Source: Romanomermis culicivorax (taxonomy: Eukaryota > Nematoda > Enoplea > Mermithida > Mermithidae). Taken from it: DNA of 64,000 nt. The position numbers and the translations under genes were made by a program. The stretch covers positions 121,312-185,311 of the forward strand of contig CAWUHX010000427.1 in NCBI GenBank assembly GCA_963922205.1, in the 5' to 3' direction. Positions 45,331 to 55,735 of the stretch are shown here, piece after piece. Position 1 is the stretch's first letter, and each line of letters starts with the position of its first letter. The notes under the pieces were generated by a model that saw nothing but the letters and a program-made list of their open reading frames with translations, ran no database searches and was not told the origin of the DNA.

Positions 45331-45967
45331 TGGTGAATTGAGTGGGGTTACGGCAACATACCCCCATGATATTGTATCGCCGGCCCAAGTGAAGACCTTG
45401 GCCTTCCGCTTTTATACGGTGTACTCTCAAGACCTAACGGGGTTCGAGGATCGAAACTTCGTAGATGAGAAGGACATCGTAAAGAGGCAGTTGTTCAAGG
45501 TCTACCATATGATGCAGCAAGAGGTAATGGCCAGGTGGGCTACACAATTTCATAATGACTTGCCAGAATATTTGTGTCCTGCGGATATTAAAAATCCCGC
45601 TAAAGCTACGGACCACACTTTACTGTCTGGGGTTTATCCCAAGGCGCTAAAAGCTGGTCCAAGCAAAAAGAAAACAAATCAGTGGGAAGACGTAAGTGAT
45701 CCAGAGGACATGGATACAATGGAACAACAGGTCAATAGGACAAACGAGGTGATAAACCGACTGCATACAGAAATGTTGCAAGGGGTTTCATTTTTCAAAT
45801 TGACGGATCCTGTAGATGTTGTATGGTATATCACAGCCGGTCTTGCCATGAATAAGACTCCTCAACAGGACTGGTCGAAGCAGCTTCAATTGTTTCAACT
45901 TGGAAGGGACTGCTAGGAACCAGTGGAAATCGACACCGGTATGGCTTAGTACGACAGGGATCACTGG

Positions 45968-46711
45968 ATGGCGGACTTGAGGAATTACGAGCATGTCATG
46001 GACTCAACAAAGTTCCCTGCGTTGGAAAAGGCATGCAACCTAATTCCTCTACCATTCTTTGTTTTCTGGCCTCATAGCCGTGCCGAGTACGATTACATAC
46101 TGAGGGAATTATTGAATTATAATTTCCTCAAATCCTACTCGAAGGAGGATGCAGAGTTAATAAAGAAGATGGCATGGAAGACCGATGACAGGGTTTTACA
46201 GAATTACGACATAGTAGCATCCTTACGGCCAATGGAACCTGAACATGCTGTAAAAGGCAAAAGGGTTACGACCTGGCAAAATAGGTTTGGTTTTATGCCT
46301 ATTCGGTTGCGCTTGCGCAACAGAATAGGTTCTCCAATTTCAACGGAAAAAGCAAAGGACAATATTACCCATAACAAGGATTATTGGGCCAACTGCTTTT
46401 TCTACGTCAGATTCTACTATGCGGAATTCGGTAGTAAAACCCCCTCACTGCGATATGGCCTATCACCAGACACGCCTACTCTTCAGACGGGTCAGATCAG
46501 ATGTATACTGGCTGATTATCCGATGTATACTATTGAATTTCCTGAAAAGTGTATTCACCGGAGGCCTCTGCCGTCGGAACTACCTATGGTTACCTATTCA
46601 TACGGTAATCAAACCAAACAATCCGATTTCAGGACGAAATCTGATATACTAGACCCTGATAATGAACCCACAGTTCAAATGGGTCGAGTGGACGAGGACG
46701 TCACGGAATAG
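45968..46711 (+). CDS. Cargo gene middle region (open piece)
   Basis: This open piece of 247 codons is in frame with the flanking pieces. It has aromatic and Pro-rich stretches (LPFFVFWPHSR) and an acidic end (RVDEDVTE), and I do not recognise the fold. It lies between stops at 45947 and 46709. Confidence 0.6.
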   Translation: MADLRNYEHVMDSTKFPALEKACNLIPLPFFVFWPHSRAEYDYILRELLNYNFLKSYSKEDAELIKKMAWKTDDRVLQNYDIVASLRPMEPEHAVKGKRVTTWQNRFGFMPIRLRLRNRIGSPISTEKAKDNITHNKDYWANCFFYVRFYYAEFGSKTPSLRYGLSPDTPTLQTGQIRCILADYPMYTIEFPEKCIHRRPLPSELPMVTYSYGNQTKQSDFRTKSDILDPDNEPTVQMGRVDEDVTE

Positions 46712-47056
46712 GAAAGTGAGGATGAGGATAATTCCGCACTCCTGGGAGAGGAAAGCTGCAAGGAGGTTGACGATGAAGACGCATTATTGTATATTTCGAT
46801 CGCCGACCCCCAAGTAGCCGAATCTGCGATGACAGCATCCTCTGTCACGCAGTTGCAACCGCAACCACAAGTTGTGACGCAGCTGCAGACGGAAATGCTG
46901 CCACCACCGCCTGGCTTACCTACGCCACAAGTGATACAAACATCTATGGATGCAAGTCAGTACTTGTCTAGTGTAGAGAGTCAAGCGCAATCGGAAGAAA
47001 TTCCGATTGCCCAGGATGAGCAGAACGTGTAAGAGCAAGCTTACATTAGCGAGTAC
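46712..47056 (+). CDS. Cargo gene acidic and Gln/Pro-rich segment
   Basis: It continues in the same frame after TAG 46709 with an acidic run (ESEDEDNS), then Gln/Pro-rich sequence (QLQPQPQVV, LPPPPGLPTP). It meets TAA at 47030. It looks disordered. Confidence 0.5.
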
Positions 47057-48619
47057 ATGGATGCTGAAGGTGTAAAGCAAAAGGAGGAAGAACAGACAGC
47101 AGGGACACCTAGCCATACTGTGGTGGAAACACCACAAGAGCTAGCGGCCCGGCTGGCTGAAGAGGATAAGGAAATTCAAGTATTAGCCTTGACCTGGGAT
47201 AAAGAAGGTGTTCCCGGATACTATACTGCTGAGGCAATAAAAAATATGAAAATAAAAGGTTTAAATGATAGGCAAATTTTCGTTAACTTGAAAAAGAAAC
47301 GAAAAACAAAAGCCCGTCAGGAGAAGAAAAAGGTAGAAAAGGCAATTGCGCAGCCTGCAAAGGTTACGCAGCCGAAACCTGCCAAAACTTCTGCTCCGGC
47401 TTCAGCAACGGTATCCGTGACCACCGTATCTTCAACTACTCCTGTGTCGCAGACTGTCTCTACAGGTACTTTATCGATGGCAACGAGTCAGTCCACGCAA
47501 TTTGTGTCGCAGGCTACGGACACCTCTGCTTCCGGACGGCGTCAGCCCAAGGTGCAGGGAGCTCCTAGCAAGCCACAGGTTGCAGGACCAAAAGTTCAAA
47601 TCTTTACACCAGGAAAGATAAAGCCGTTAACTCTGGTTACTGTTGACCCAAATCAACAAACACCAGAAATGATGGTGGAGTTATTCCGGGATGTATTGTT
47701 GGATTTTTGGCAAGTCACCAAAGATAAAAGTAGAGCCAGAGGTCCAATTTCTTTTGCTACACCAGAATTGGCTAATTATTTCTGCGACGAGCAGTTTGAA
47801 GATCCAGAGATCTGGCTGATGGTCAATAAAGCGGTCAGGACTATATACAAACTGTATCAGCCACAGTTTGATGTCCAAGGTGGATTTTTATACGACTCGC
47901 GAAATATTCCAGAGCCACTATGGGATAGGATCATTCGTGAAATTGTCCTTGAATGGCTCACGGAATATCGAGTGAGTGTCGTATTTGCAGCTGTCAGGTA
48001 TTTGTGTATGATGATATTCCTTATGCTTGACTATGCACCACTTACGGCTGAGCAGATCGGTAAACGATCGGTCTCAGCCAAAGTGTTTGCAAACATCATG
48101 CTGTTACAGGAATATCGGAGTGCCACTGCTTCGGATGTTTTTAAGACTGCCTATTGCTTGGTGATGTATAATTACAGTCAACAAGCGGCGGAGATGGATG
48201 TCAAAAGGTCAGGTAGCCCAAGTCCTCCGACTACTGTTAAATTTAGCAAAGTTCAGAATAATGCGGGACAGACCTTTCGGGCACCCGGACCCCCAAGCAG
48301 TCAAACTGGTGGTCAAGGAGCCACGGTTGGTATAGCCAACCAGGTCTTCGCTGGCCCCAGTTCTGGCACCGGGCAAGCCTCCAGAACCATTCCGAAACAA
48401 CAGCAACCTATACAGCATATACAGGGTGCTAGGGGAGCTCGCGGAGGACGGGGAAGGGGTGCCCAACCAGGCCAGTTTCATTTCAACAATCCGAACAGGG
48501 GCAGAGCTGGTTACGTTGGTGGCCGAGGTATATACCGAGGACAACACCCTGGTGGTGCATTCCGAGGTCGCGGAGGTCATCAACAAGGCCAGCAGCAAGG
48601 CGGCGGGCAGCAACAATAA
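47057..48619 (+). CDS. Cargo gene C-terminal piece with RGG tail
   Basis: This is a 520-codon open piece. It has a Lys/Arg-rich helix (KKKRKTKARQEKKK), a Ser/Thr/Pro linker, and a helical region (about 47640-48200) containing EIVLEWLTEYRVS and LMLDYAPLTAEQI. The tail has repeated RG and GG (GARGGRGRG, GGRGIYRG, FRGRGG) ending in Gln/Gly. RGG tails bind RNA, and Gag of the same element has a similar stretch near 37930-38010. The folded region matches nothing I can name. Confidence 0.65.
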   Translation: MDAEGVKQKEEEQTAGTPSHTVVETPQELAARLAEEDKEIQVLALTWDKEGVPGYYTAEAIKNMKIKGLNDRQIFVNLKKKRKTKARQEKKKVEKAIAQPAKVTQPKPAKTSAPASATVSVTTVSSTTPVSQTVSTGTLSMATSQSTQFVSQATDTSASGRRQPKVQGAPSKPQVAGPKVQIFTPGKIKPLTLVTVDPNQQTPEMMVELFRDVLLDFWQVTKDKSRARGPISFATPELANYFCDEQFEDPEIWLMVNKAVRTIYKLYQPQFDVQGGFLYDSRNIPEPLWDRIIREIVLEWLTEYRVSVVFAAVRYLCMMIFLMLDYAPLTAEQIGKRSVSAKVFANIMLLQEYRSATASDVFKTAYCLVMYNYSQQAAEMDVKRSGSPSPPTTVKFSKVQNNAGQTFRAPGPPSSQTGGQGATVGIANQVFAGPSSGTGQASRTIPKQQQPIQHIQGARGARGGRGRGAQPGQFHFNNPNRGRAGYVGGRGIYRGQHPGGAFRGRGGHQQGQQQGGGQQQ

Positions 48620-49523
48620 TTTTTAGCCGCCAAAATTTTGGTCAAAAATCCTCCATTCTTGACTTCATTTCATTTATTCAAAAAACACAAAAAAAACACA
48701 AAAACATAAAAAATTACAAAAATCCAAAAACATTATAAAACATAAAATACAAAAATATTATTTAAACTTTTGGTTGTGTTGTTGCCTTTCAAAAAATCTC
48801 ATTTTTGGCCAAGCTCATCACTTGAGTCCACCATTTTGATTTAATATTTCTTTCACTTATTTTGCATTTGTTATTATTTTTCTCGTATTTTAATCTCGTC
48901 ATTTTTGCCTCGTATTTTTCTTGTCGTTCTTTCGGTGCCTTGTAAATATTTTGTCATTTGTGCCTCGTATTTTAAAATTTTTTGCTCAATATTTTTTTGC
49001 CCTACTAGTTTTGTAAATACTTGTTCGTCATATCGTATTTTAAATTTTTTTGTACAAAAAATTGGCGACGAACCGAAAGGGGCGATGGAGCGGACGAAAG
49101 TAGCCGATTACTGCAAGGATTGGGACGCTGCTGCCAAAGACACTCCACATCACTCAATGGGACGAAGCGATCGACTGTGGAGGAAGGTACCTAGGAGCCT
49201 CAAGGCACACTGGCGAAGCCAGGGAAAAGTCAGGCCGATGCAGAGTCGTCAATCCGTCAGATGCTGGATCAGTGATCGATCATGCCGCAGCATCTCAGTG
49301 GACAGACCTAGGTAACCTTGTAAAAAGACTTGACGTTGGAGGTGGTCTTGACCCGTACACCCTTCGGGGTCAGGTCAGGACGATTATGACCCGTACACCC
49401 TTCGGGGTCGGATCATAATCCTTTTAAGTTGGGATCCAGTAGTAGGTCACACCGTAAAAGGTAAAAGTCCTGCTCATGGTTTCCTTCTTCACCTCCCGTT
49501 GGTCAGTTTCAAGGCCCGAGGGA
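48620..49523. other. 3' untranslated region of the gypsy element
   Basis: It is A/C- then T-rich up to 49060, then more GC-rich. Two identical 22-base hairpin units lie at 49350-49371 and 49388-49409 (GACCCGTACAC...GGGGTC). The purine-rich GAGGGA just before the 3' LTR is a weak polypurine tract. Confidence 0.55.
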
Positions 49524-50129
49524 TGTTGGGGATGTGCTTACAGCAGTAGCAATCCCACATCTATGCAAAATTGGTGAATCGACAAAGTTACGATTCCACC
49601 AAAAAGGAAGAAAACATTCATTCGTGTTTACCTTCGCAATTTTGGTGTGTTTTGGGCGAGTCGCGTCCGTGATAAAATGGTATTGTATTGTTTCGCCTAG
49701 TAAAGGCAAACGTCGACAGCCCCACACCAGATTTGCATAGTAATATAATAATTATTTATTATTTACATTATTATTATTTCTCGCGCATTGAGCGGTTGGA
49801 GGGAGTCGTCTTACACGGGAGCCAAGCCAAGGTGAAGCCCCAGTCCTTTTGGATATTATTGAAGTGAGTTCTGTGTATTTGTGTGAACCTTTAGGAGGCA
49901 TCTGGGGAGACCCTGAGTGCCCTTCGATTGCAAGAGTTAGAGTTTCCAGTTACTTATTAGTGACTGAAGGTTGTGTTTATTTCTGCTTAAGGACTGTTGC
50001 ACTGTGTTTAGTTGATTACTAATAGGAAGCTCCTTTGAGTGACCTACAGTAGTCGATTGAGTACAAGCCAATAGGACTTGAGTCATATTGCTGACATCTT
50101 CGGATCTAAGCAGAGATATAAACATAACA
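49524..50129 (+). repeat. 3' LTR
   Basis: This is the 606-bp partner of 35221-35829 with four substitutions and a 3-base gap, ending AACATAACA before the AAAT duplication. Confidence 0.93.
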
Positions 50130-50133
50130 AAAT

Positions 50134-50880
50134 TAAGTTTGGGTACTTTTTGTTTTTAATAAACAAACAACAACAAAACTATAATTAACATACACCTTTC
50201 TTTTCCTTGGGTGCGATGGGAGTCATAATTTCTTTGTTTATTGACTGCACAAAAATGTAATCCAATATTATACTAATACAGATTAATCGCGATGTAGAAG
50301 AGTAACGTGGTGGAGTAAAACGATCAAAAAATAGAAATGCGTATTCCAAGAACTCACTACGAACTTACCAGACACTGAACTCAAAACTCTGTCTTTTCCC
50401 TTTTTATTCCTTCCAAATTTGGTGTCCATGCCTGGGGGTATCTGCTTAAATTTGTCTTGGTAACTGTCTGGGAGAGAATTGATAAAGGGCTGTACTTTTA
50501 GGGATTAACGTATTTGCCTTTTCTTGTTTCCTTGGTGAAGGTTATACTGCTTTTCATAAAGATAAGTTCATTTGTATAATTTCACTTTTGATTATATTTC
50601 CTGTGTAATTATGCACTTTTGATAGAGACTTGGACGACCTTTTTCTTTGGTTAAGTTAATGAATTGGCAAAGCTGTTCAATGGTTTAAGAATCTAGAAAT
50701 CTCGAATTTTGGCTTGATTGATCACGTGGAGCAAAAATGCAGATTTTGAGAATAAAAATAAAACAATTAATCAAACAAATATTATTTCTTGAAATTTTAT
50801 ATGTGAATACGAAATTAATAAAATTACTAAACCAATTTTAAATATGCAAATATAAATTAAAGCTGTATTACATGACAACT
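50134..50880. other. No gene recognised
   Basis: AT-rich flanking sequence with no clear repeat or open frame. Confidence 0.4.
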
Positions 50881-50938
50881 GAGCCTAAGTCTAAGCCTTA
50901 GCCTATGCCTAAGAATAAGCCTGAGCCTAAGCCCCGCC
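50881..50938. repeat. Degenerate GCCTAA-rich stretch
   Basis: It has GAGCCTAAGTCTAAGCC, TATGCCTAAGAATAAGCC and similar words. It is inverted and related to 34940-35035, with TGTTATTGGAATGG in the neighbouring bases on the minus strand. Confidence 0.5.
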
Positions 50939-51928
50939 ACGTTAATTCCATTCCAATAACAAACTCTGTCTCACATTCGAAGCTCTTACAAAAACTAAAA
51001 GGACATAAAATTGATAAATTCCCAATGAATTGGATTTGTGACTTTCTTACAAATAGAACTCAATGTGTAAAACTAAGTAATACCATTTCTGCTCCAACTC
51101 CAATAATTAGTGGCGTTCCTCAAGGAAGTGTGTTAGGTCCAACATTGTTGATGATATTTATAAATGATCTGAGTGATATAATTAAAAGCGATCTCTATCT
51201 ATTTGCAGATGATGCTAAAATTTTTAATGATGCATGTAATACAGTACTAATCAAGGAAGATCTAAACAGTTTCTATAAATGGTCTGAGGAATGGCAACTT
51301 AGTATGTCATTGTTCAAATGGGCAGTTTTACATTTGGGGAAAAATAATCCATCAAATCAGCACAAATTGGTGACGTGATCTTGATGCCATCACTGAAATG
51401 AAAAATCTTGGTGTTTATGTTGACGAAAAACTCAGTTTTGTTCCGCACTGTGATTATATGATCAAGAAGGCTCCTAGGGTATCGAATCTAATTTTTAAAT
51501 GTTTCAACTCAAATATAAATGAATTAAAAATCAGGGCATTCAAAACTTATGTTCGCTCAATCCTTGAGTATGGTAGTCCTATTTGGAGTCCTTCCCTAAT
51601 GGGTGAAATACAAAGGGTAGAGAAAGTTCAGAGGTGGTTCACAAAACGATTATATGGCTTTAACTCTAGGAAATATCAAGAATGATTGGAGTCTGCCAGT
51701 CTGCATTCTCTTGAATTGAGGAGAACTATAACTGATTTATGGTATGTTTATTCTATAATCTTTAATGGCATTTTGGACTCAAATAATTTTTTTTGTATAT
51801 GTACAGTAATTTTAATTATCGTATTAACAACCCATATAAATTATATAAAGACAAAATTTCGTACACAATTACTCGAAAACGATTTTTGTAATAGATATAT
51901 TGATACGTCATGTTACATCCCCTGTTAA
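50939..51928 (+). pseudogene. Jockey/CR1-like LINE RT fragment, 5'-truncated
   Basis: It encodes GVPQGSVLGPTLLMIFINDL and YLFADDAKIF (the catalytic FADD), then MKNLGVYVDEKLSF, YVRSILEYGSPIWSP and a C-terminal tail. Breaks are a stop and frame change near 51376-51398 and a TGA at 51683-51685. The endonuclease and the first RT blocks are absent. It runs into a pogo terminus at 51952. Confidence 0.82.
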
Positions 51929-52187
51929 TGTTCATGTAAAAACGATGTATAAGGTAAAGTGTGGTAACTATGGCCACGGGACAACTTTGGTCAACTTCAC
52001 TTGAAACATCGCCGAATTTTTCCACAGTAAGATATGCAGATACAACTTGGTACATTAATGTCTAAGTAATCAGTAAATGTTACTGTGAAAGGATATTGAA
52101 ATCCAAATAAAATTGAGAAATTTGTGGGTCCACAATGTTGTCATTTTTTATGAAAATTTTTAAATTGAAAAAAATTTGGGTTTAACT

Positions 52188-53053
52188 CAGAGGTCCCCAA
52201 GGTCGAAAATTTAGGTAGGGGTAAAACCGTAAATTTTTAGGGTAGTACTTAAAATATGCCGTGACCTTTTTTTTTTGCTCCCAACTTTTTTGCAGAGGAG
52301 GCGGGAGTTGTTGCAGTACTCTAGCCTTACAGTCAAAAAACATTTACTATTTCAGCTCCCTTTTCCAGCTCCCAATCATGCAACTTCAATGCACTAATTA
52401 TGTGTGGACACAACATACTTTTGGAAACATTATTTGAACCACCATCTGCAGCAGTATCCTGCTAAGGCTTGGAAAACTGCTTCCAATTGAAAGTCCTAAT
52501 GCTGAATGCGGCTTTAGTATTATTTATCCCATTACATTATGACCTACGAGTTTGAAACCAAGTACCACTCCTGATCGACGTCAACAGACCTCACATGTCT
52601 CAACTCATAGCAGGAAAAAGACCCGACACAGAAGCGGGGAAAAGGAAAGGAGAGCATGGAGAGGAAGACTTCCCAAGAGGCGATTTTTCAATAAATCACG
52701 TACACATAAGTCATTATTTCATCTCCCAATTATATTTATAATGATTTCCTACAAGTAGTATATATTAATGTGCTGATATCCTTTCCTAAAAATCGCTATA
52801 TGGCACAGAAGTTGCATACTTTCCCATTATGATTTGCTCAGTAAATGTGTCAAAAACAGCAGTGAGTAATTCCTCAGAATCACACATTGTGCAATTTTTC
52901 TCGAATTACTATAACCTACTGGGGAGAGGATGAGGTCTACCAAAATTTTTTGCTATTAGTGAGCTGTTTTTATGGAGGTAGTAAATGAATTTCCAAATCT
53001 AAGAGGGGGGTAATACCCCCCCCCCATACCCCCCCCCCCCATGGGGTGCTCTG
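52188..53053 (+). mobile_element. hAT derivative with perfect 8-bp target duplication
   Basis: The ends are CAGAGGTCCCCAAGG and CCATGGGGTGCTCTG. GTTTAACT flanks it at 52180-52187 and 53054-53061. The matching site in copy B (near 57270-57280) is uninterrupted. It is 866 bp, with a long C run near the right end and a transposase scrap inside. Confidence 0.88.
52478..52541 (+). pseudogene. hAT C-terminal scrap
   Basis: The stretch encodes LLPIESPNAECGFSI, the hATC signature, and stops at TGA 52541. It is related to 34278-34565. Confidence 0.65.
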
Positions 53054-53314
53054 GTTTAACTCATCTGCTGCACTCAAAACTTTCACTAACAATTAAGTGT
53101 CTTCAAAGAATCTCTCCTTTCTGTTCCATATAAAAAAATAACTAGGTACCCGTTTCAGAGAAAAAAAATCGGTTCAAAAGCGGGAATCTTTGGCCAGTTG
53201 GCACGTAACTTGGGTCAAATTAAAATTTAAAAAAAAAATAATTTGATCTTACCTCTTTTCCAGACAAATTATTTTATCCTGTATATAATTTTTATTGATT
53301 ACGTACTTTGCAAT

Positions 53315-53690
53315 ATGGTCAGGTGCTACAAAAGAAAGCCAGATCCACACAAATACCCGACAAATTACTCAACAGAAGATCTCGAAGAGGCCATTGAGGC
53401 TGTTTGAAATGGGTCAAAAACTAGAGCAGCAGCTCGAATTTACAATTTTCCATATAGACTATTACAAAACAAAGCAAAGACAAGACAGTTGGGAAGGATT
53501 GTTTGTAAAACATACCTCAGGGTGGCTGAAAAATTGAAGAATTGCTACTTGTCGAACTGGTCAAATCTGTTGCGATCGTAAGCCTGCCATTCAAATAAGA
53601 TTGTCCTATCACTATAATTGACAGTTATCTACACGAAAACAAGCCGTAACTGTTTAAGGCAAAGAAGACTGTAGGATGCATAATGCAATT
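53315..53690 (+). pseudogene. pogo transposase N-terminus, copy A
   Basis: MVRCYKRKPDPHKY starts a Psq/CENP-B-type helix-turn-helix (YSTEDLEEAIEAV), followed by stops and frame changes. It aligns with 57604 onward. Confidence 0.7.
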
Positions 53691-53889
53691 AAATACTAAA
53701 TTAATGCTGATAACAGTACAACAAATGTACTACGACAGAATTTATTGGCATTGTCTCTGCAGTGATCAGCTTTGACATTTGAAAGTATGTATTTTTGTTA
53801 CAAAATACAGAAGAATGATATCTAAAATTTTTGGAATGCCCACATTGTCAATGTCAGTGATTAACGAGGTTACACCATCAAGACGACCA

Positions 53890-54301
53890 GCAGTGTCATC
53901 AAGTACTTTCAGACAGTACATCTGAAAGAAATGAGCCGAAAAATTCCAGGAAACGTCTTTGTCATGTGCTTGGCCTGACTTTGGCGGAACCAGAAGTTCT
54001 TGCTCATCTGAAATTGAAAGAAGCAGAAAACGCTAAAAGCACTAATGTGTCTCACATTTGCTGTATTCACTGGACAATTTGCAAGAAAAAGTACAAAAAA
54101 GACTGGGCATGCTGTGATGAATGGATATGTGGTAACTGCTTGGTAGACAATTTTGATACCACCTGTGATTTTATTTGTCAAGTTTGTGTTGCTCATAATA
54201 ATTTTTTGGTATCAGTGCGCCTGGTGGCCACCCATCTTATAACGTGTGTAATGCAAAAGATACCTAAAGTAACTTTAGGCAACAGTATGAAATGTGGTCA
54301 A
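53890..54301 (+). pseudogene. pogo transposase C-terminus, copy A
   Basis: It encodes the Cys-rich tail (CCIHWTICKKK, WACCDEWICGNC, CQVCVAHNN). Its reading frame ends in a TAG formed by the first bases of the hAT terminus at 54302. It is nearly identical to the captured piece at 31427-31838. Confidence 0.7.
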
Positions 54302-55735
54302 TAGGGATGGGCCAGGTATCCGGATCCGGATATCCACCTGAATTTTACGATCCGGATCCGATCTGGATCCGCTAAACCAGATTTTTTTGGATCCGGATCC
54401 GATCTGGATCCGCTGAACCAAATTTTTTAAGATCCAGACCCGGATCTGCTGTTGTCAATGATTAAGATCCAGTCATAATCAGATCTTTATTCATTATTAT
54501 TCACATAAAATTTTGCAGTATTAAGAAACACCAAAAATTTTCCGGTGCCTCGCCCCGGATAAATAATTCTTTGCAATACTATTTTTCAACAAATAGTGCT
54601 TCCTGAAGAAAAAATTTCCAGTAAAGGAAAAAATGTTGGTGGTCTTCCTGTACAGAAAAAGCGAATTTCGGTCCATTTGAGAACGTCAAAATCTACTCCA
54701 ACTATTCTGCTACTTAAATTTTAAACATGAAGTCGAGTTTGAATTGAGAAGCATCATGGAACTAATTTTCAGAAATTTCAGCTTGAAGTTTTTCAGATTT
54801 ATGAAAGTTATGAGTATATTTTCTTAATTTGTAAGATGATTATGAAGGACAGGAACTTGAGTGCTATTAGGAGGAAACTTTGTGCGAAAATACATGAAAG
54901 ATCATTGTTTTCTCAGTGTACAAAAAAAATTTATTCATACAAAGACTTTTTGGCTGATCTTTGTACAGGTACAAAAAGGCTTGTACAAAAAAACACTGCA
55001 ATGGTAGCAAAATTATACTTGAGAAACAGTTATTTTTCAACAGTGTCACCCTTCAAACGATATTTGGTAGGATCATAAATTTGACCAGCACCACTCAATA
55101 GCTGTTCATAGGTGACACTTTTCGCTGGTGCTAATTTAAGTTTACTTTCTAGATGAAGCAATTGTCCAGAGACGTTTGAGATTTAAGTTCATGCTCTAAT
55201 TTGGTTTTTGAGTTGCTAGATTCAGTTTTTGGCTATCTTTAAAGAAAACACAAAAATTAATTCATTAACATATAACTATACTAGTAGCAATTTGTTCCAC
55301 AATTACTTCTATTTTCATTATCTTCTTTTTATTCAGCCGCAAACTGCTTATATATTGCCATATGTTTCCTCTCCAAATGTTTTTTATGACATCCAGTACC
55401 ACAACCTTTTCTGGATAACTGGATTCTGCATTTATTGCACTTTGCCTTTTCTTCATCATCTGGGGACACTGTGAAGTAGTCCCACACTCTGCTAGTGAAA
55501 GAAGAGCTTGAATCCATAATTTCTGAAAAAAGTTCCCATTTCTATTCATTTATTTTCTGATGAAACCAATATTAATCTAAGCATTAATACAATTTAATGA
55601 ATGAAAATCATCAATTAGTACATGTCAACTATTTCAATAAACAAACATTTCAATGATTAATAATCTATTAATCTATTGACACCAATGAATATAAATTCAT
55701 ACTACTCAATTTTACACAAATTAGACATAGTACAT
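54302..55735 (-). mobile_element. hAT element, second copy, inverted, one end lost
   Basis: It begins TAGGGATGGGCCAGG with GGATCC-rich arrays and matches 29985-31426 in reverse, at about 95% or better by eye. It stops near 55735, without the other terminus. It contains a short CAGTGT...ACACTG insert-like motif near 54920-55000, shared with 30735-30822. Confidence 0.8.
55329..55517 (-). CDS. hAT BED zinc finger exon, open copy
   Basis: This 62-residue open frame on the minus strand has SRVWDYFTVSPDDEEKAKC, NKC, and CHKKHLERKHMAIYKQF. It is a canonical BED finger with its Cys and His residues intact. The frame ends without a catalytic domain, so it is a transposase start or a first exon whose rest is missing. 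The sister copy at 30213 has a stop. Confidence 0.7.
   Translation of the reverse strand: MDSSSSFTSRVWDYFTVSPDDEEKAKCNKCRIQLSRKGCGTGCHKKHLERKHMAIYKQFAAE

Larger units (their letters stand above)
42946..48619 (+). pseudogene. Spliced cargo gene: DEDDy exonuclease domain plus RGG tail, interrupted
   Basis: Exon 1 is 42946-43057 (GACG|GTAAGT) and exon 2 starts at 44563 (TTTTTAG|ACTAC). Together they span about 1390 codons in the place where env would lie. The order is a basic N-terminus, a DEDDy exonuclease domain, a middle region of unknown fold (45968-46711), and an acidic Gln/Pro-rich segment. After that come a Lys-rich helix, a Ser/Thr-rich linker, a second unknown folded region (about 47640-48200) and an RGG tail. 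Breaks are a one-base frame slip at about 45075-45085 and in-frame stops TAG 45914, TAG 45947, TAG 46709 and TAA 47030. Everything after 45083 stays in a single frame across those stops. Each stop is one C-to-T or G-to-A change from a sense codon. I found no name for it. Confidence 0.75.
35221..50129 (+). mobile_element. Complete Ty3/gypsy LTR retrotransposon with exonuclease-like cargo gene
   Basis: This 14.9-kb element has TG...CA LTRs and a 4-bp AAAT duplication (35217-35220 and 50130-50133). Its order is 5' LTR, gag-pol with protease, RT and RNase H, an integrase frame, a spliced cargo gene, and the 3' LTR. The LTRs differ by four substitutions and one 3-base gap, so insertion was recent. 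The internal region, at 13.7 kb, is more than twice the usual gypsy length. The matched duplication at the outer ends shows that the cargo moved with the element and was not added after insertion. Confidence 0.92.
51952..54301 (+). mobile_element. pogo-like element, copy A, degenerate
   Basis: It starts after TA with AGGTAAAGTGTGG, matching the terminus at 57051, and carries the same non-coding start, interrupted by the hAT element at 52188-53053. Its transposase is full of stops. The right end is replaced at 54302 by a hAT terminus. Confidence 0.75.

Noticed and set aside
45083-48619. Genetic code change that reads TAG and TAA as sense
   Set aside because: The host valyl-tRNA synthetase and the Merlin transposase have no internal TAG or TAA, so there is no support for reassignment. 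Decay or local readthrough is simpler.
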